NCBI GenBank assembly: GCA_019510485.1
Contig: JAEKKI010000144.1
Location: 1-64,000 of the forward strand
Reading direction: 5' to 3'
Origin: Catenulisporales bacterium
Lineage (GTDB): Bacteria; Actinomycetota; Actinomycetes; Streptomycetales; Catenulisporaceae
Length of the DNA: 64,000 nt
This document shows, piece after piece, positions 43,590 through 51,224 of this stretch. How positions within the stretch are numbered: the stretch's first letter is position 1; each line of letters opens with the position of its first letter. The notes below the pieces were generated by a model that was not told the origin of the DNA, searched no databases, and saw only the letters and a list, made by a program, of their open reading frames with translations. The translations under genes and the position numbers were made by a program.

Positions 43590-43632
43590 TTGTCCACATG
43601 CTGTGCACAGGTTTTCCACAGAGTTATCCACA
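43590..43632 (+). promoter_or_regulatory. Phased array of DnaA boxes
   Basis: TTGTCCACA (43590), CTGTGCACA (43601, degenerate), TTTTCCACA (43612) and TTATCCACA (43624) follow each other in the same direction at 11, 11 and 12 bp. The first is the preferred actinobacterial box and the last is the classic consensus. They occupy the gap between the M48-like gene and the enoyl-CoA hydratase gene. No dnaA or dnaN is nearby, so this is not obviously oriC. Confidence 0.7.
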
Positions 43633-43650
43633 GGATGCCCGATCCTGTGG
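43628..43650 (-). terminator. Hairpin after the enoyl-CoA hydratase gene
   Basis: CCACAGGAT (43628-43636) pairs with ATCCTGTGG (43642-43650) around loop GCCCG, 33 nt beyond the stop at 43683 on the minus strand. It overlaps the last DnaA box. No T run follows. Confidence 0.45.
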
Positions 43651-43682
43651 GTTTCCTAACGCAAACAGTAAGCGGCGGGTGA

Positions 43683-44486
43683 TCAGCGGCCAGAGAAGCG
43701 GGGCGCACGCTTGTCCCGCTGCGCCGCCAGCCCCTCCCGCAGGTCCTCGGTGGCCATGGTGATCGGCTGGGCCAGCGCCTCCCAGCGCAGCGCGGCCTCG
43801 AACGACTCGTGGCCGGCCCCGACCAGCGCCTCCTTGGTGAGCTTCACGGCGATCGGCGCGGTCCCGGCGATCTCGGCGGCGATCCGCTGGACGGCCTGTG
43901 GGAAATCGGCGTCCGGGAACACCCGGTTGTACACACCCAGCGCCACCGCTTCCGCTCCGCTGACCGCACGGCCGGTGTAAAGCAGTTCGCGGGCGTTGGC
44001 GATACCGGCCACCTCCGGCAGCAGCCAGGTCGCGGCCATCCCGGGATGCATGCCGAGCCTGGTGAACGGCACGGCGAACTTCGCGGACCCGGCGGCGTAG
44101 CGCAGGTCGCAGGCCAGCGCCAGACAGGCGCCGGCGCCGACCGCGGCCCCGTTGACCGCGGCGACGGTCGGGATCGACAGCTCCCTGACGCTCAGCCAGG
44201 TCCGGTAGAACGGCAGCATCTTGTCGCGCAGCCGGTCCACCGGCGCGCCCGGCTCGGCGCCGATCCACCCCAGGTCGCCGCCGGAGCAGAAGGCGGAGCC
44301 GGCGCCGGTCACCACTAGGCAGCGCGCTTCGGAGTCGGCGGCGACGTCCCGCATGAGCCGGCCCCAGGACTCGGTCATCGGTGCGGTCATCGCGTTGCGC
44401 CGGTCCGGGTCGTCCAATGTCACGGTCACCACACCATCCGACGTGCGGTTCACAGCCAGAAGGGGATATTCGCGCGACTCAGGCAT
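43683..44486 (-). CDS. Enoyl-CoA hydratase/isomerase family protein
   Basis: 267 residues of the crotonase fold. RNAMTAPM, the oxyanion-hole segments GAGSAFCSGGDLGWI and AAVNGAAVGAGACLALACDLR, and the C-terminal FEAALRWEALAQPITMATEDLREGL are present. The exact CoA substrate cannot be told; hydratase, isomerase or hydrolase are possible. ATG 44486 is preceded after 6 nt by TACGCT, a leaderless arrangement. It is divergent from the DUF5679 gene. Confidence 0.88.
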   Translation of the reverse strand: MPESREYPLLAVNRTSDGVVTVTLDDPDRRNAMTAPMTESWGRLMRDVAADSEARCLVVTGAGSAFCSGGDLGWIGAEPGAPVDRLRDKMLPFYRTWLSVRELSIPTVAAVNGAAVGAGACLALACDLRYAAGSAKFAVPFTRLGMHPGMAATWLLPEVAGIANARELLYTGRAVSGAEAVALGVYNRVFPDADFPQAVQRIAAEIAGTAPIAVKLTKEALVGAGHESFEAALRWEALAQPITMATEDLREGLAAQRDKRAPRFSGR

Positions 44487-44492
44487 GGCGTC

Positions 44493-44498
44493 AGCGTA
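44493..44498 (-). promoter_or_regulatory. -10 element TACGCT of the enoyl-CoA hydratase gene
   Basis: Minus-strand TACGCT lies 6 nt before ATG 44486. Confidence 0.6.
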
Positions 44499-44590
44499 GC
44501 GGTGCGGTTTGGGCGCCGCGCTGCCGTATGGTGTTCGGCGTTCGGGGTGAAAGGTACCTATGACATCAGATGCGGAACGGAGTGACAAAG

Positions 44591-44749
44591 ATGGCGGAGT
44601 CGTACACCGGGGATGCCTACTGTGTTAAGTGCAAGGAGAAGAAGAACTTCACCGGCGAGGTGAAGGTCAGCGACTCCGGTCGGCGCATGGCGCAGGGTGT
44701 CTGCCCGACTTGCGGCACCAAGCTCAACCGGATCCTGGGCAAGGCCTGA
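44591..44749 (+). CDS. DUF5679 zinc-ribbon protein, 52 residues
   Basis: The protein starts MAESYTGDAYCVKCKEKK and ends VCPTCGTKLNRILGKA. Two CxxC pairs (CVKC, CPTC) should bind one zinc, forming a ribbon. Family members are tiny and conserved in actinobacteria; the function is unknown. GGAG lies about 10 nt before ATG 44591. The stop codon is the first element of a triple 10-bp repeat. Confidence 0.88.
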   Translation: MAESYTGDAYCVKCKEKKNFTGEVKVSDSGRRMAQGVCPTCGTKLNRILGKA

Positions 44750-44777
44750 TCGACACGGATCGACGCGGATCGACGCG
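44748..44777 (+). repeat. Three tandem 10-bp repeats at the DUF5679 stop codon
   Basis: GATCGACACG, GATCGACGCG and GATCGACGCG follow directly, beginning inside the TGA stop. They lie in the 86-nt gap before the ThiF-like gene. Confidence 0.7.
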
Positions 44778-44835
44778 GCGGCCGGGCGCACCGGCCGCCG
44801 TACGGGTGAATTAGCCGGCGGCGGGAGGTCGGGGC

Positions 44836-46068
44836 ATGCGTCCGGTGCTGAAGGCGGGCTTGCGGCGGCTGTGGCGGCCGGGCGGCGCGCTCCAGGTGGG
44901 AGTGACGCCGGGACGCTCGCTGTTGGTGAACGGGCTCGGCCCGGCGGCGACGCGGTTCGTGGCCGCGGTCGACGGCACCCGCGACATCCCCGGGCTGCTG
45001 GCCCACGCTGAGGAACTCGGCCTTTCCGGTTCGCAGGCCACGACTTTGCTGGACATGCTGGCCCGGGCCGGCTTCCTGGACGACGCCGGCTACGACCAGG
45101 GGCCCGCCCTGCGCGCCCTGGACGTCGCCGAGGCCGACCGGCTGGCCCCGGACATGGCGGCGCTGGCGCTGGGCTATCTGGTTCCCGGCGGTGCGGTGCG
45201 CGCGATGACCCGACGGCGGATGGCCGTGGTGGCGGTGTACGGCTGCGGCCGGGTCGGCGCGTCGGTCGCGCACCTGCTGGCGGCGGCCGGCGTCGGCTGC
45301 GTGGTGCCGATCGACGCCGGGCGTGCGCGGGCCGCGGATGCGGCGCCGGCCGGCTTCCAGAATCCCCGGGCGCTGAGTCACCGGGAAGCGCGGGACGTGC
45401 CGGGGCCGCGACGGGGTCGCGGGTTCACGAGCGCCGGCCCGGCCTCGGCTGCCGACCCCTCGTCCGCGGCGGACACCGGGGAAACCCTGACAGAAGAAAC
45501 ACCTCAGGGCACGGAGCCCCGGCGCCAAGATCTAGTCCGGGCCCTGATCCGCACCTCGGCCCCGTCGACTCGCACCAGCCTGCCCACCAATCGCCAGCAT
45601 CCCGACCTCGCGGTACTGGCGCCGGTCGCCGACGCCTACCCCGCGCTGGCCGCGTCGCTGCAAACCGCCGGGGTCCCGCATCTGTCGGCCGAAGTGCATG
45701 AGACCACCGGTGTGCTGGGACCGTTCGTGCAGCCGGGCCGCACCTCCTGCCTGCGCTGCCGCGACCTGTTCCGCACCGCGCGCGACCCGGGCTGGCCGCG
45801 GGCGATGGTGCCGTTCGGAGGCGTCGACGCGGTGCCGGCCGGAGCGGACCGCGCGTGCGATGTCATGCTCGCCACGCAGCTGGCGGTGCTGGCGGTGATG
45901 CACGTGCTGGCCTATGTGGAAGGCGACCGGCCGCCCACGGTGAACGCCGCGCTGGAAGTGGTCCCGCCGTTCGGGGCGCAGACCAAGCACGAGCGCCCGC
46001 CGCACCCGGACTGCGGCTGCGGAGCCGACGGGGCCGATGCCTGTTCCGCAGCACTCGTGCATAGTTGA
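44836..46068 (+). CDS. ThiF/E1-like protein, TOMM leader-binding type
   Basis: 410 residues. An N-terminal domain (GGALQVGVTPGRSLLVNGLG, then ATRFVAAVDGTRDIPGLL) resembles the leader-peptide-binding module of azole-forming cyclodehydratase partners. A Rossmann E1-like motif VAVYGCGRVGASVAHLLAAAGVG follows (about 133-155). After a Pro/Ala/Thr-rich insert (about 170-235) come CLRCRDL and HPDCGCG, a four-cysteine zinc site. No precursor peptide or YcaO gene is adjacent. The role is unknown; a peptide- or protein-modification partner is inferred. GGAGGT precedes ATG 44836. Confidence 0.65.
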   Translation: MRPVLKAGLRRLWRPGGALQVGVTPGRSLLVNGLGPAATRFVAAVDGTRDIPGLLAHAEELGLSGSQATTLLDMLARAGFLDDAGYDQGPALRALDVAEADRLAPDMAALALGYLVPGGAVRAMTRRRMAVVAVYGCGRVGASVAHLLAAAGVGCVVPIDAGRARAADAAPAGFQNPRALSHREARDVPGPRRGRGFTSAGPASAADPSSAADTGETLTEETPQGTEPRRQDLVRALIRTSAPSTRTSLPTNRQHPDLAVLAPVADAYPALAASLQTAGVPHLSAEVHETTGVLGPFVQPGRTSCLRCRDLFRTARDPGWPRAMVPFGGVDAVPAGADRACDVMLATQLAVLAVMHVLAYVEGDRPPTVNAALEVVPPFGAQTKHERPPHPDCGCGADGADACSAALVHS

Positions 46069-46189
46069 CAGCGAATTCACCCCACGGCGGCACCCCGGTC
46101 TCTGTCCCTGTCCCCCGGGTGTGGTTAATCTCCGTCGTGTTCGTGGTCTGACGGAAGTTCCCGATAGTTCCAACGGAGGGGAAGAACCG

Positions 46190-48358
46190 ATGCGCAGAAC
46201 GCGCACCCATGCGGCCGCGCTCGCGCTGGCCGTGGTCGCGGCCGCGGCCGGCACGTCGGCGGCGATGACCGCCACCGCGCAGGCCGACGGCGGATCCCGC
46301 GGTTCGAGCGCCGGCTGCAAGCTCGGCGCCCGGAACGCGGCCGTACAGCATGTGATCTACCTGCAGTTCGACAATGTGCACTTCACCCGGGACAACCCCA
46401 ACGTCCCGAGCGACCTGGAGCAGATGCCGCACCTGCTGAACTTCCTGGAGTCGCAGGGCACACTGGACGACAACCACCACACACCGCTGATCGCGCACAC
46501 CGGCACCGACATCCTGACGTCGCTGACCGGCCTCTACGGCGACAAGAACGGCATGCCGATCGCGAACTCCTACCGGTACTACAACCAGGCCGGGGTATCG
46601 CAGGGCGCCGGCACGTTCGCATACTGGACCGACGGCGTATACGACTTCAACAACCCGACGCCCAGCGACACCGCGCCGACCATGGTCGGCCCGGACGGCA
46701 AGACCGCCCCGGCGCCGTGGGCCGCCTACACCCGGGCCGGCTGCGACTTCGGCGCGGTCGCCACGGCGAACACCGTGCTGGAGAACACCGGGCCGGACGT
46801 TCCGAAGGTGTTCGGCGCCGGGTCGGCCGAGGCCGCCGAGGCGGCCGACAAGACCAACGGCAACCTGGCCCAGACCGACTTCGTCGGCATCGGCGTGCAC
46901 TGTGCGCAGAACTCGAAGATCTGCGCGGCGGCCGGCGCCAACGCCCGGCCGGACCTGCTGCCGGACGAGAAGGGCGGCTACACCGGCTTCAACGGGCTGT
47001 TCGGCGCCAAGTACACGAACCCCGTGATCAGCCCGAGCGGCCCGGTCACGGACGTCTCCGGCGGCACCCCGATCACCGACTCCCTGGGCCGTCCCGGCTT
47101 CCCCGGCTTCGACGGCATGTCGGCGGCCAACTCGCTGGGCTACGTCGCGCAGATGCAGGAGGCCGGGATCCCGGTCACCTACGGCTACATCTCCGACGCG
47201 CATGACAACCACGCGCCCGGCGGCCACGCCTACGGGCCCGGCGAGGCCGGTTACGTGGCGGCGCTGAAGTCCTACGACACCGCCTTCGACCAGTTCTTCC
47301 AGCGGCTGGGCAAGGACGGCATCAACGCCTCGAACACGATGTTCGTGGTCACCGCCGACGAGAACGACCACTTCGTGGGCGGCAAGCCGAGCCCGGCGGA
47401 CTGCGACGGCGTCACCACGCCGTGCACGTACACGCAGGTCGGTGAGATCAACGCCAATGTCAAGGGCCTGCTGGCGACGCAGACCGGCGACACCACGGCG
47501 TTCGGCATCCACGCCGACTCCGCGCCGAACTTCTGGGTGACCGGCGCTCCGGCGGCCAACGCTCCGCAGGTGCGCAGCTTCGAGCACAACCTCGCGTCGC
47601 TGACCGCGACCAACCCGCTCAACGGGCAGACGGAGAAGTTCGCGGACTACTTCGCGGACGCCACCGAGATGAAGCTGCTGCACATGGTCACGGCCGACCC
47701 GCTGCGCACGCCGACCCTGACCGAGTTCGCCAACCCGGACTACTACGTGTTCTCCGGTGCCGCGAACTGCAACTCGCCGTGCATCACCGAGCCGAACGGT
47801 TTCGCGTGGAACCACGGCGACTTCGCACCCGACATCAACACCACCTGGGCCGGATTCGTGGGCCCCGGCTTCAAGAAGCTGGGCGTCACCGGCGCCGTCT
47901 GGTCGGACCACACCGACCTGCGGCCGACGATGCTCACGGCGCTGGGACTGCGCGACACGTACGTGCACGACGGTGTGCCCCTGGTCCAGTTCATCAAGGA
48001 CAGCGTCCTGCCGCCGGGCCTGCACGGGGCGAAGATCGCCGAGCTGGAGGCGGTGTACAAGCAGCTCGACGCGAGCGTCGGACAGTTCGGCGTCGCCACG
48101 CTGAAGGCCGCGACCGCCGCGATCGAGTCGAGCACGCCGAACGACGCGCAGTTCACCGCGACCGAGGCGACACTGACCGCGCTGGGTACGGCGCGCGACG
48201 CGCTGGCCGGACAGATCGCGAGGGTGATCGACAAGGCCGCTTACGGCCAGTACGGCCAGTACAGCCAATACACGGCCGACGACGCCTCGCCGGATGATCT
48301 GGGGTGGCAGCGGCAAGCCGGCTCGCTGCTGGACCAGGCGCAGGCGATGGCCGGGTAG
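46190..48358 (+). CDS. Secreted alkaline phosphatase-superfamily phosphoesterase
   Basis: 722 residues. The signal peptide is LALAVVAAAAGTSAA with cleavage near AQA. The enzyme core begins QHVIYLQFDNVHFTRDNP, with HTGTDILTSLTGLYG (nucleophile-like Thr/Ser), FVVTADENDHFVGG and WSDHTDLRPTMLTALGL, the metal-ligand pattern of the sulfatase/phosphodiesterase clan. The substrate is unknown. The C-terminus (AKIAELEAVYKQLDAS onwards) is a helical extension ending with YGQYGQYSQY repeats. GGAGGGG precedes ATG 46190. A strong terminator follows. Confidence 0.82.
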   Translation: MRRTRTHAAALALAVVAAAAGTSAAMTATAQADGGSRGSSAGCKLGARNAAVQHVIYLQFDNVHFTRDNPNVPSDLEQMPHLLNFLESQGTLDDNHHTPLIAHTGTDILTSLTGLYGDKNGMPIANSYRYYNQAGVSQGAGTFAYWTDGVYDFNNPTPSDTAPTMVGPDGKTAPAPWAAYTRAGCDFGAVATANTVLENTGPDVPKVFGAGSAEAAEAADKTNGNLAQTDFVGIGVHCAQNSKICAAAGANARPDLLPDEKGGYTGFNGLFGAKYTNPVISPSGPVTDVSGGTPITDSLGRPGFPGFDGMSAANSLGYVAQMQEAGIPVTYGYISDAHDNHAPGGHAYGPGEAGYVAALKSYDTAFDQFFQRLGKDGINASNTMFVVTADENDHFVGGKPSPADCDGVTTPCTYTQVGEINANVKGLLATQTGDTTAFGIHADSAPNFWVTGAPAANAPQVRSFEHNLASLTATNPLNGQTEKFADYFADATEMKLLHMVTADPLRTPTLTEFANPDYYVFSGAANCNSPCITEPNGFAWNHGDFAPDINTTWAGFVGPGFKKLGVTGAVWSDHTDLRPTMLTALGLRDTYVHDGVPLVQFIKDSVLPPGLHGAKIAELEAVYKQLDASVGQFGVATLKAATAAIESSTPNDAQFTATEATLTALGTARDALAGQIARVIDKAAYGQYGQYSQYTADDASPDDLGWQRQAGSLLDQAQAMAG

Positions 48359-48371
48359 CCGCGGGATCGCC

Positions 48372-48399
48372 GAGCCCCGCTCCGAGTGGAGCGGGGCTC
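48372..48399. terminator. Terminator between convergent phosphoesterase and NicO genes
   Basis: A 12-bp perfect stem (48372-48383 with 48388-48399), loop GAGT, is followed by TTGCTTT on the plus strand. Confidence 0.8.
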
Positions 48400-48408
48400 T
48401 TGCTTTGG

Positions 48409-49182
48409 CTAAAGCATCCCGCCGACGACGAGCACGCCGATCACCAGCAAGGTCGCGGCGGTCAGGGCGTTGGCACGCTGCTCGATCCACGGCGCGGTAA
48501 GCCGAGCGGCACCCAAGGCCGTGGCGGTGGTGAGGCCTGCTATGGCGATGATGGTCGCGGCGGCGAAGGCGGCCAGGACGCCGAGGGCCGGGGCGACGCC
48601 GAGGGCGCCCGCCGCCAGGAAGAGCGGGAGGATCGTCAGGTCCGGGCTGGCGACGGCACCGAAGGGGACCAGGAAGGCCAGCAGGGTGCGGCGGCCGTGC
48701 GGATGGGGGGACGCCGTGGCGAGCGGGCGTTCGAGGACTGCGACCGCGTGAGTGTGGCCGTGGTCGGTCGTCGGGTGCGCAGGGCCGTGGTGGCTGCGTT
48801 CGGCGTGCCTGTGATCGTGGTGACGGTGGTCATGATCGTGGTGGTCATGATCGTGGTGTTCGTGCGCGTGCGCGTGTCCCCGCCCGAGAGCCTCCATCAC
48901 CAGCAGCGCCACCCCCGTCGCGATCAGCACCCCGCCCACCGCCAGGTCGGCGTGTCGGGCCACCGTCTCACGGAAGCGCAGGCCGACCGCGATCAGCGCC
49001 GCGCCGAGCAGGACCGACACCACCACGTGCGTGACCGCCGCGGCCAGCGCCAGTCGCAGCACCTTGCGAGTGGGGTAGCGGCGGGTCCGGGCCAGGACGG
49101 CCAGGGGCATCCAGTGGTCGGGCAGGACCGCGTGGCCGATGCCGATGCCGGCCGCGGCCAGGAGCATGGGGAGCGTGGTCAC
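48409..49182 (-). CDS. NicO-type nickel/cobalt transporter-like membrane protein
   Basis: 257 residues. Helices include LLAAAGIGIGHAVLPDHWMPLAVLA (with the HAVLPDHW metal motif) and LLAFLVPFGAVASPDLTILP. A cytoplasmic His-rich loop (HAHEHHDHDHHDHDH and more) lies between, as in Ni/Co exporters of the RcnA/NicO group. Direction and metal are uncertain. I chose GTG 49182 (VTTLPMLLAAAG), since TATGGT lies 6 nt upstream; the frame extends to GTG 49212. Confidence 0.82.
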   Translation of the reverse strand: MTTLPMLLAAAGIGIGHAVLPDHWMPLAVLARTRRYPTRKVLRLALAAAVTHVVVSVLLGAALIAVGLRFRETVARHADLAVGGVLIATGVALLVMEALGRGHAHAHEHHDHDHHDHDHRHHDHRHAERSHHGPAHPTTDHGHTHAVAVLERPLATASPHPHGRRTLLAFLVPFGAVASPDLTILPLFLAAGALGVAPALGVLAAFAAATIIAIAGLTTATALGAARLTAPWIEQRANALTAATLLVIGVLVVGGML

Positions 49183-49188
49183 GGGTCC

Positions 49189-49194
49189 ACCATA
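49189..49194 (-). promoter_or_regulatory. -10 element TATGGT of the NicO-like gene
   Basis: Minus-strand TATGGT lies 6 nt before GTG 49182 and falls inside the longer possible reading frame, so it decides the start. Confidence 0.55.
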
Positions 49195-49212
49195 GCTGAT
49201 CACCTTCACCAA

Positions 49213-49263
49213 TGCGAAGGTGAGAAGGTATTGCGAACGCCTCTCACCTGCGAGGCTTTCGCA
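49213..49263. repeat. Nested inverted repeats upstream of the NicO-like gene
   Basis: TGCGAA (49213) mirrors TTCGCA (ending 49263), and inside them GGTGAGA (49219-49225) mirrors TCTCACC (49243-49249). The element starts 19 bp upstream of the -10. It could be a metal-regulator operator or the terminator of the upstream gene. Confidence 0.45.
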
Positions 49264-49273
49264 TCACGGGCGT

Positions 49274-50038
49274 TCAGCGCGGCAGGGCGGTGTACGCGTC
49301 CCAGGCGCCGAGCGTCACCTGGCCGAAGCCGAGGCCGTACGCCGTCACCCCGCGTCCGTACGCGCCCAGCCAGCATTCGCGCAGCTCGGCGGCGAGGACC
49401 CAGCCGTACTCGGACTCGCGGTAGCGGAACCGGGTGGGCTTGCCGTCGACCGGGAGTTGCACCGCGCGCCAGGGGGCGTCGTCCAGGGCCTCGGCGACCT
49501 CGTAGGCGAGTTCGGTCTGCTGGTGCAGCCAGTCGCCGCGCAGGGCCTTGTCGACGGTCCACGGCCAGTCGTCGGACAGCAGTCCGAGGCCGGCGACGGC
49601 GGCCAGGGTGGACAGCGTGGTCGGTTCCAGGACGGTGTTCTGGCCTCGCCCGGGCCGGCGGGACAGCCGGGCCATGGTGACCACGCCGCAGAACCGGCGC
49701 GGGGAGACGTCGTCGGGGCGGCGGGCCGGATGGTCGCCGTGGCCCAGGGTGCCGTACTCGGCGACGCCGTCCGGGCCGAGCATGATCGAGCCCAGCCAGC
49801 GGGCGCCGCCCCAGGCCTCGTCCAGGCCGTACCAGGGCACGGCGGCGCGCTGGCCGTCCCAGGCGTCGGGTACGGCCGCAGCCAGGGCGGCGGCGGAGAT
49901 CGAGGCGACGGTGGGGCCGGGTACAGAGCCCGAGAACATATGGGCCGAAGGCCGGGTGTCGAAAGGTACAGAGCCCGGCTGGGAAGCCGGGCCCGAGGAG
50001 TTCGAGAAGTCTTCAGTGGAGGGGGAGATGGCGCTCAT
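49274..50038 (-). CDS. Hypothetical protein, 254 residues
   Basis: Not recognised. The first ~40 residues are Ser/Pro-rich. The body has YGLDEAWGGARWLGSIMLG, VEYGTLGHGDHP-like and FRYRESEYGWVLAAELREC stretches and no membrane helix. It looks like a conserved cytoplasmic protein of actinobacteria. It lies 6 nt after tatB on the same strand and may be cotranscribed with it. GAGGT lies 6 nt before ATG 50038. Confidence 0.7.
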   Translation of the reverse strand: MSAISPSTEDFSNSSGPASQPGSVPFDTRPSAHMFSGSVPGPTVASISAAALAAAVPDAWDGQRAAVPWYGLDEAWGGARWLGSIMLGPDGVAEYGTLGHGDHPARRPDDVSPRRFCGVVTMARLSRRPGRGQNTVLEPTTLSTLAAVAGLGLLSDDWPWTVDKALRGDWLHQQTELAYEVAEALDDAPWRAVQLPVDGKPTRFRYRESEYGWVLAAELRECWLGAYGRGVTAYGLGFGQVTLGAWDAYTALPR

Positions 50039-50044
50039 GGAACC

Positions 50045-50485
50045 TCACGTGGCATCCGCGTCGAACGGCGGTCGCTCCCCCGCGGCCAGGCGCGGGGCGG
50101 GAGCGCGGTACAGGGCATCGTCCGGGGTGGCGTCGTCGGCGCCGAGGGGCCGGCGGGCGCCCTCGGCCGCCCCGCGTATCTCGCCGTTGATCGTGTCGGT
50201 GATGTCCCTGAACTCGCGGAACGCGGGGTCCTCGGCGCCGTCGGGGCCCAGGACGTGCTTGCGCACGAAGTTCTTGGGGTGCAGGTCGGTCAGCTCCAGG
50301 TCCTGGAACTCCGGGCCCAGCTCCTTCTTCAGGTCCTCCTGCGCGTTGCGCGTGAACTCGCGGAACTGCCGCAGCGTGCGCGCCAGGCCCTGGACCGCGC
50401 CGGGCAGCTTATCCGGTCCGAAGAGCATGACGGACAGGGCCAGCAGCGCGATCAGCTCCAGCGGGCTGATGTCGAGAAACGGCAC
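50045..50485 (-). CDS. tatB: Sec-independent protein translocase TatB
   Basis: 146 residues. The N-terminal helix ISPLELIALLALSVMLFGPDKLP with its FGPxKLP hinge is followed by an amphipathic helix (VQGLARTLRQFREFTRNAQ) and a disordered tail. TatB binds twin-arginine signal peptides in the TatBC receptor complex. It is near sigE and the anti-sigma gene as in mycobacteria, though no htrA is between them. AGGAG is 10 nt before GTG 50485. Confidence 0.92.
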   Translation of the reverse strand: MPFLDISPLELIALLALSVMLFGPDKLPGAVQGLARTLRQFREFTRNAQEDLKKELGPEFQDLELTDLHPKNFVRKHVLGPDGAEDPAFREFRDITDTINGEIRGAAEGARRPLGADDATPDDALYRAPAPRLAAGERPPFDADAT

Positions 50486-50609
50486 GGTGGAAGGCTCCTG
50501 CTCTGGCTGGCGCGGCCGGCGGTCGTCCGGCGCTACGCGCTTAGCGTAACTCCCGTCCGCCGGGTAGAGGACCCAGGTGGCTGTGGATGTTCGCTCGGTC
50601 GCCCTTACG

Positions 50610-50640
50610 CGTCAAGCCTCGGCAATGCCGAGCCTTGACG
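50610..50640 (-). terminator. Terminator after the anti-sigma factor gene
   Basis: A 14-bp stem with one mismatch (50610-50623 with 50627-50640) and loop AAT lies 48 nt past the stop at 50688, separating sigE/rseA from tatB. Confidence 0.7.
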
Positions 50641-50687
50641 TCAAGAGCCCTCCACCAGTCGGCCCGGTTGGGCCGGTCGGGCCGGGT

Positions 50688-51224
50688 TCAGCGGCCCGGG
50701 TCGATTGAGACAACCTGTGCCGGGGCCGGGGCCGGCGGGTGCGCGGTGCCGCCGGCGCCGCCGCTGAAGTCGCCGACCAGCCACACGCCGGTGCCGATGG
50801 CGGCCAGCGACACCGCGCCGATCGCCGCGGCCCGCAGCCGCTGGGGGCGCACCGGGGCGCGTCCGACCGTGGGGCGGCCGGACGCCGGGGCCGCCGGCGG
50901 GCGGATCGGCACGGTCTGGAAGGCGAACGGGGCCGGGCCGACCGGGCCGGCGGCGGAGCCGGAACCCGGCACGCCGCCGCCTCCCACACCGGAACCCGCG
51001 CCCGCGCCACGGTTCGCGTCCAGGCTCAGCAGCCCGAGCATCAGCTCCACCGGGACCTGCGGCTCGGTCAGTCCGCCGAGCCGGGCCTTCGTCCGGCGCT
51101 CGGCGTCGGCCTCGCTGCGGCACTCGGCGCACTGCGCCAGGTGCCCCAGCATGCGGTCCCGGGAGGCGTGGTCCAGCTCGCCGTCGATCAGGGCGGTCAG
51201 ACGGTCTCCGAGGTGCCTGGTCAC
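50688..51224 (-). CDS. rseA: Zinc-binding anti-sigma factor (RseA/ZAS type)
   Basis: 178 residues. The zinc motif is HLAQCAEC (about 27-34), preceded by [22 protein letters not shown] Gly-rich linker and one membrane helix ([19 protein letters not shown]) follow, then a short Pro-rich outside tail. It should hold the SigE-type sigma factor at the membrane until stress releases it. GTG 51224 overlaps the sigma gene stop (GTGA). The sigma gene upstream is frameshifted in this sequence. Confidence 0.85.
   Translation of the reverse strand: MTRHLGDRLTALIDGELDHASRDRMLGHLAQCAECRSEADAERRTKARLGGLTEPQVPVELMLGLLSLDANRGAGAGSGVGGGGVPGSGSAAGPVGPAPFAFQTVPIRPPAAPASGRPTVGRAPVRPQRLRAAAIGAVSLAAIGTGVWLVGDFSGGAGGTAHPPAPAPAQVVSIDPGR

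Noticed and set aside
43590-43632. Calling the DnaA-box array the chromosomal oriC
   Set aside because: No dnaA, dnaN, recF or rpmH is nearby and only four boxes are seen, whereas actinobacterial origins carry many more. It is reported only as an array.
43646-43654. TGTGGGTTT as a fifth, reverse-strand DnaA box
   Set aside because: It differs from the consensus at three positions and is explained by the hairpin arm.
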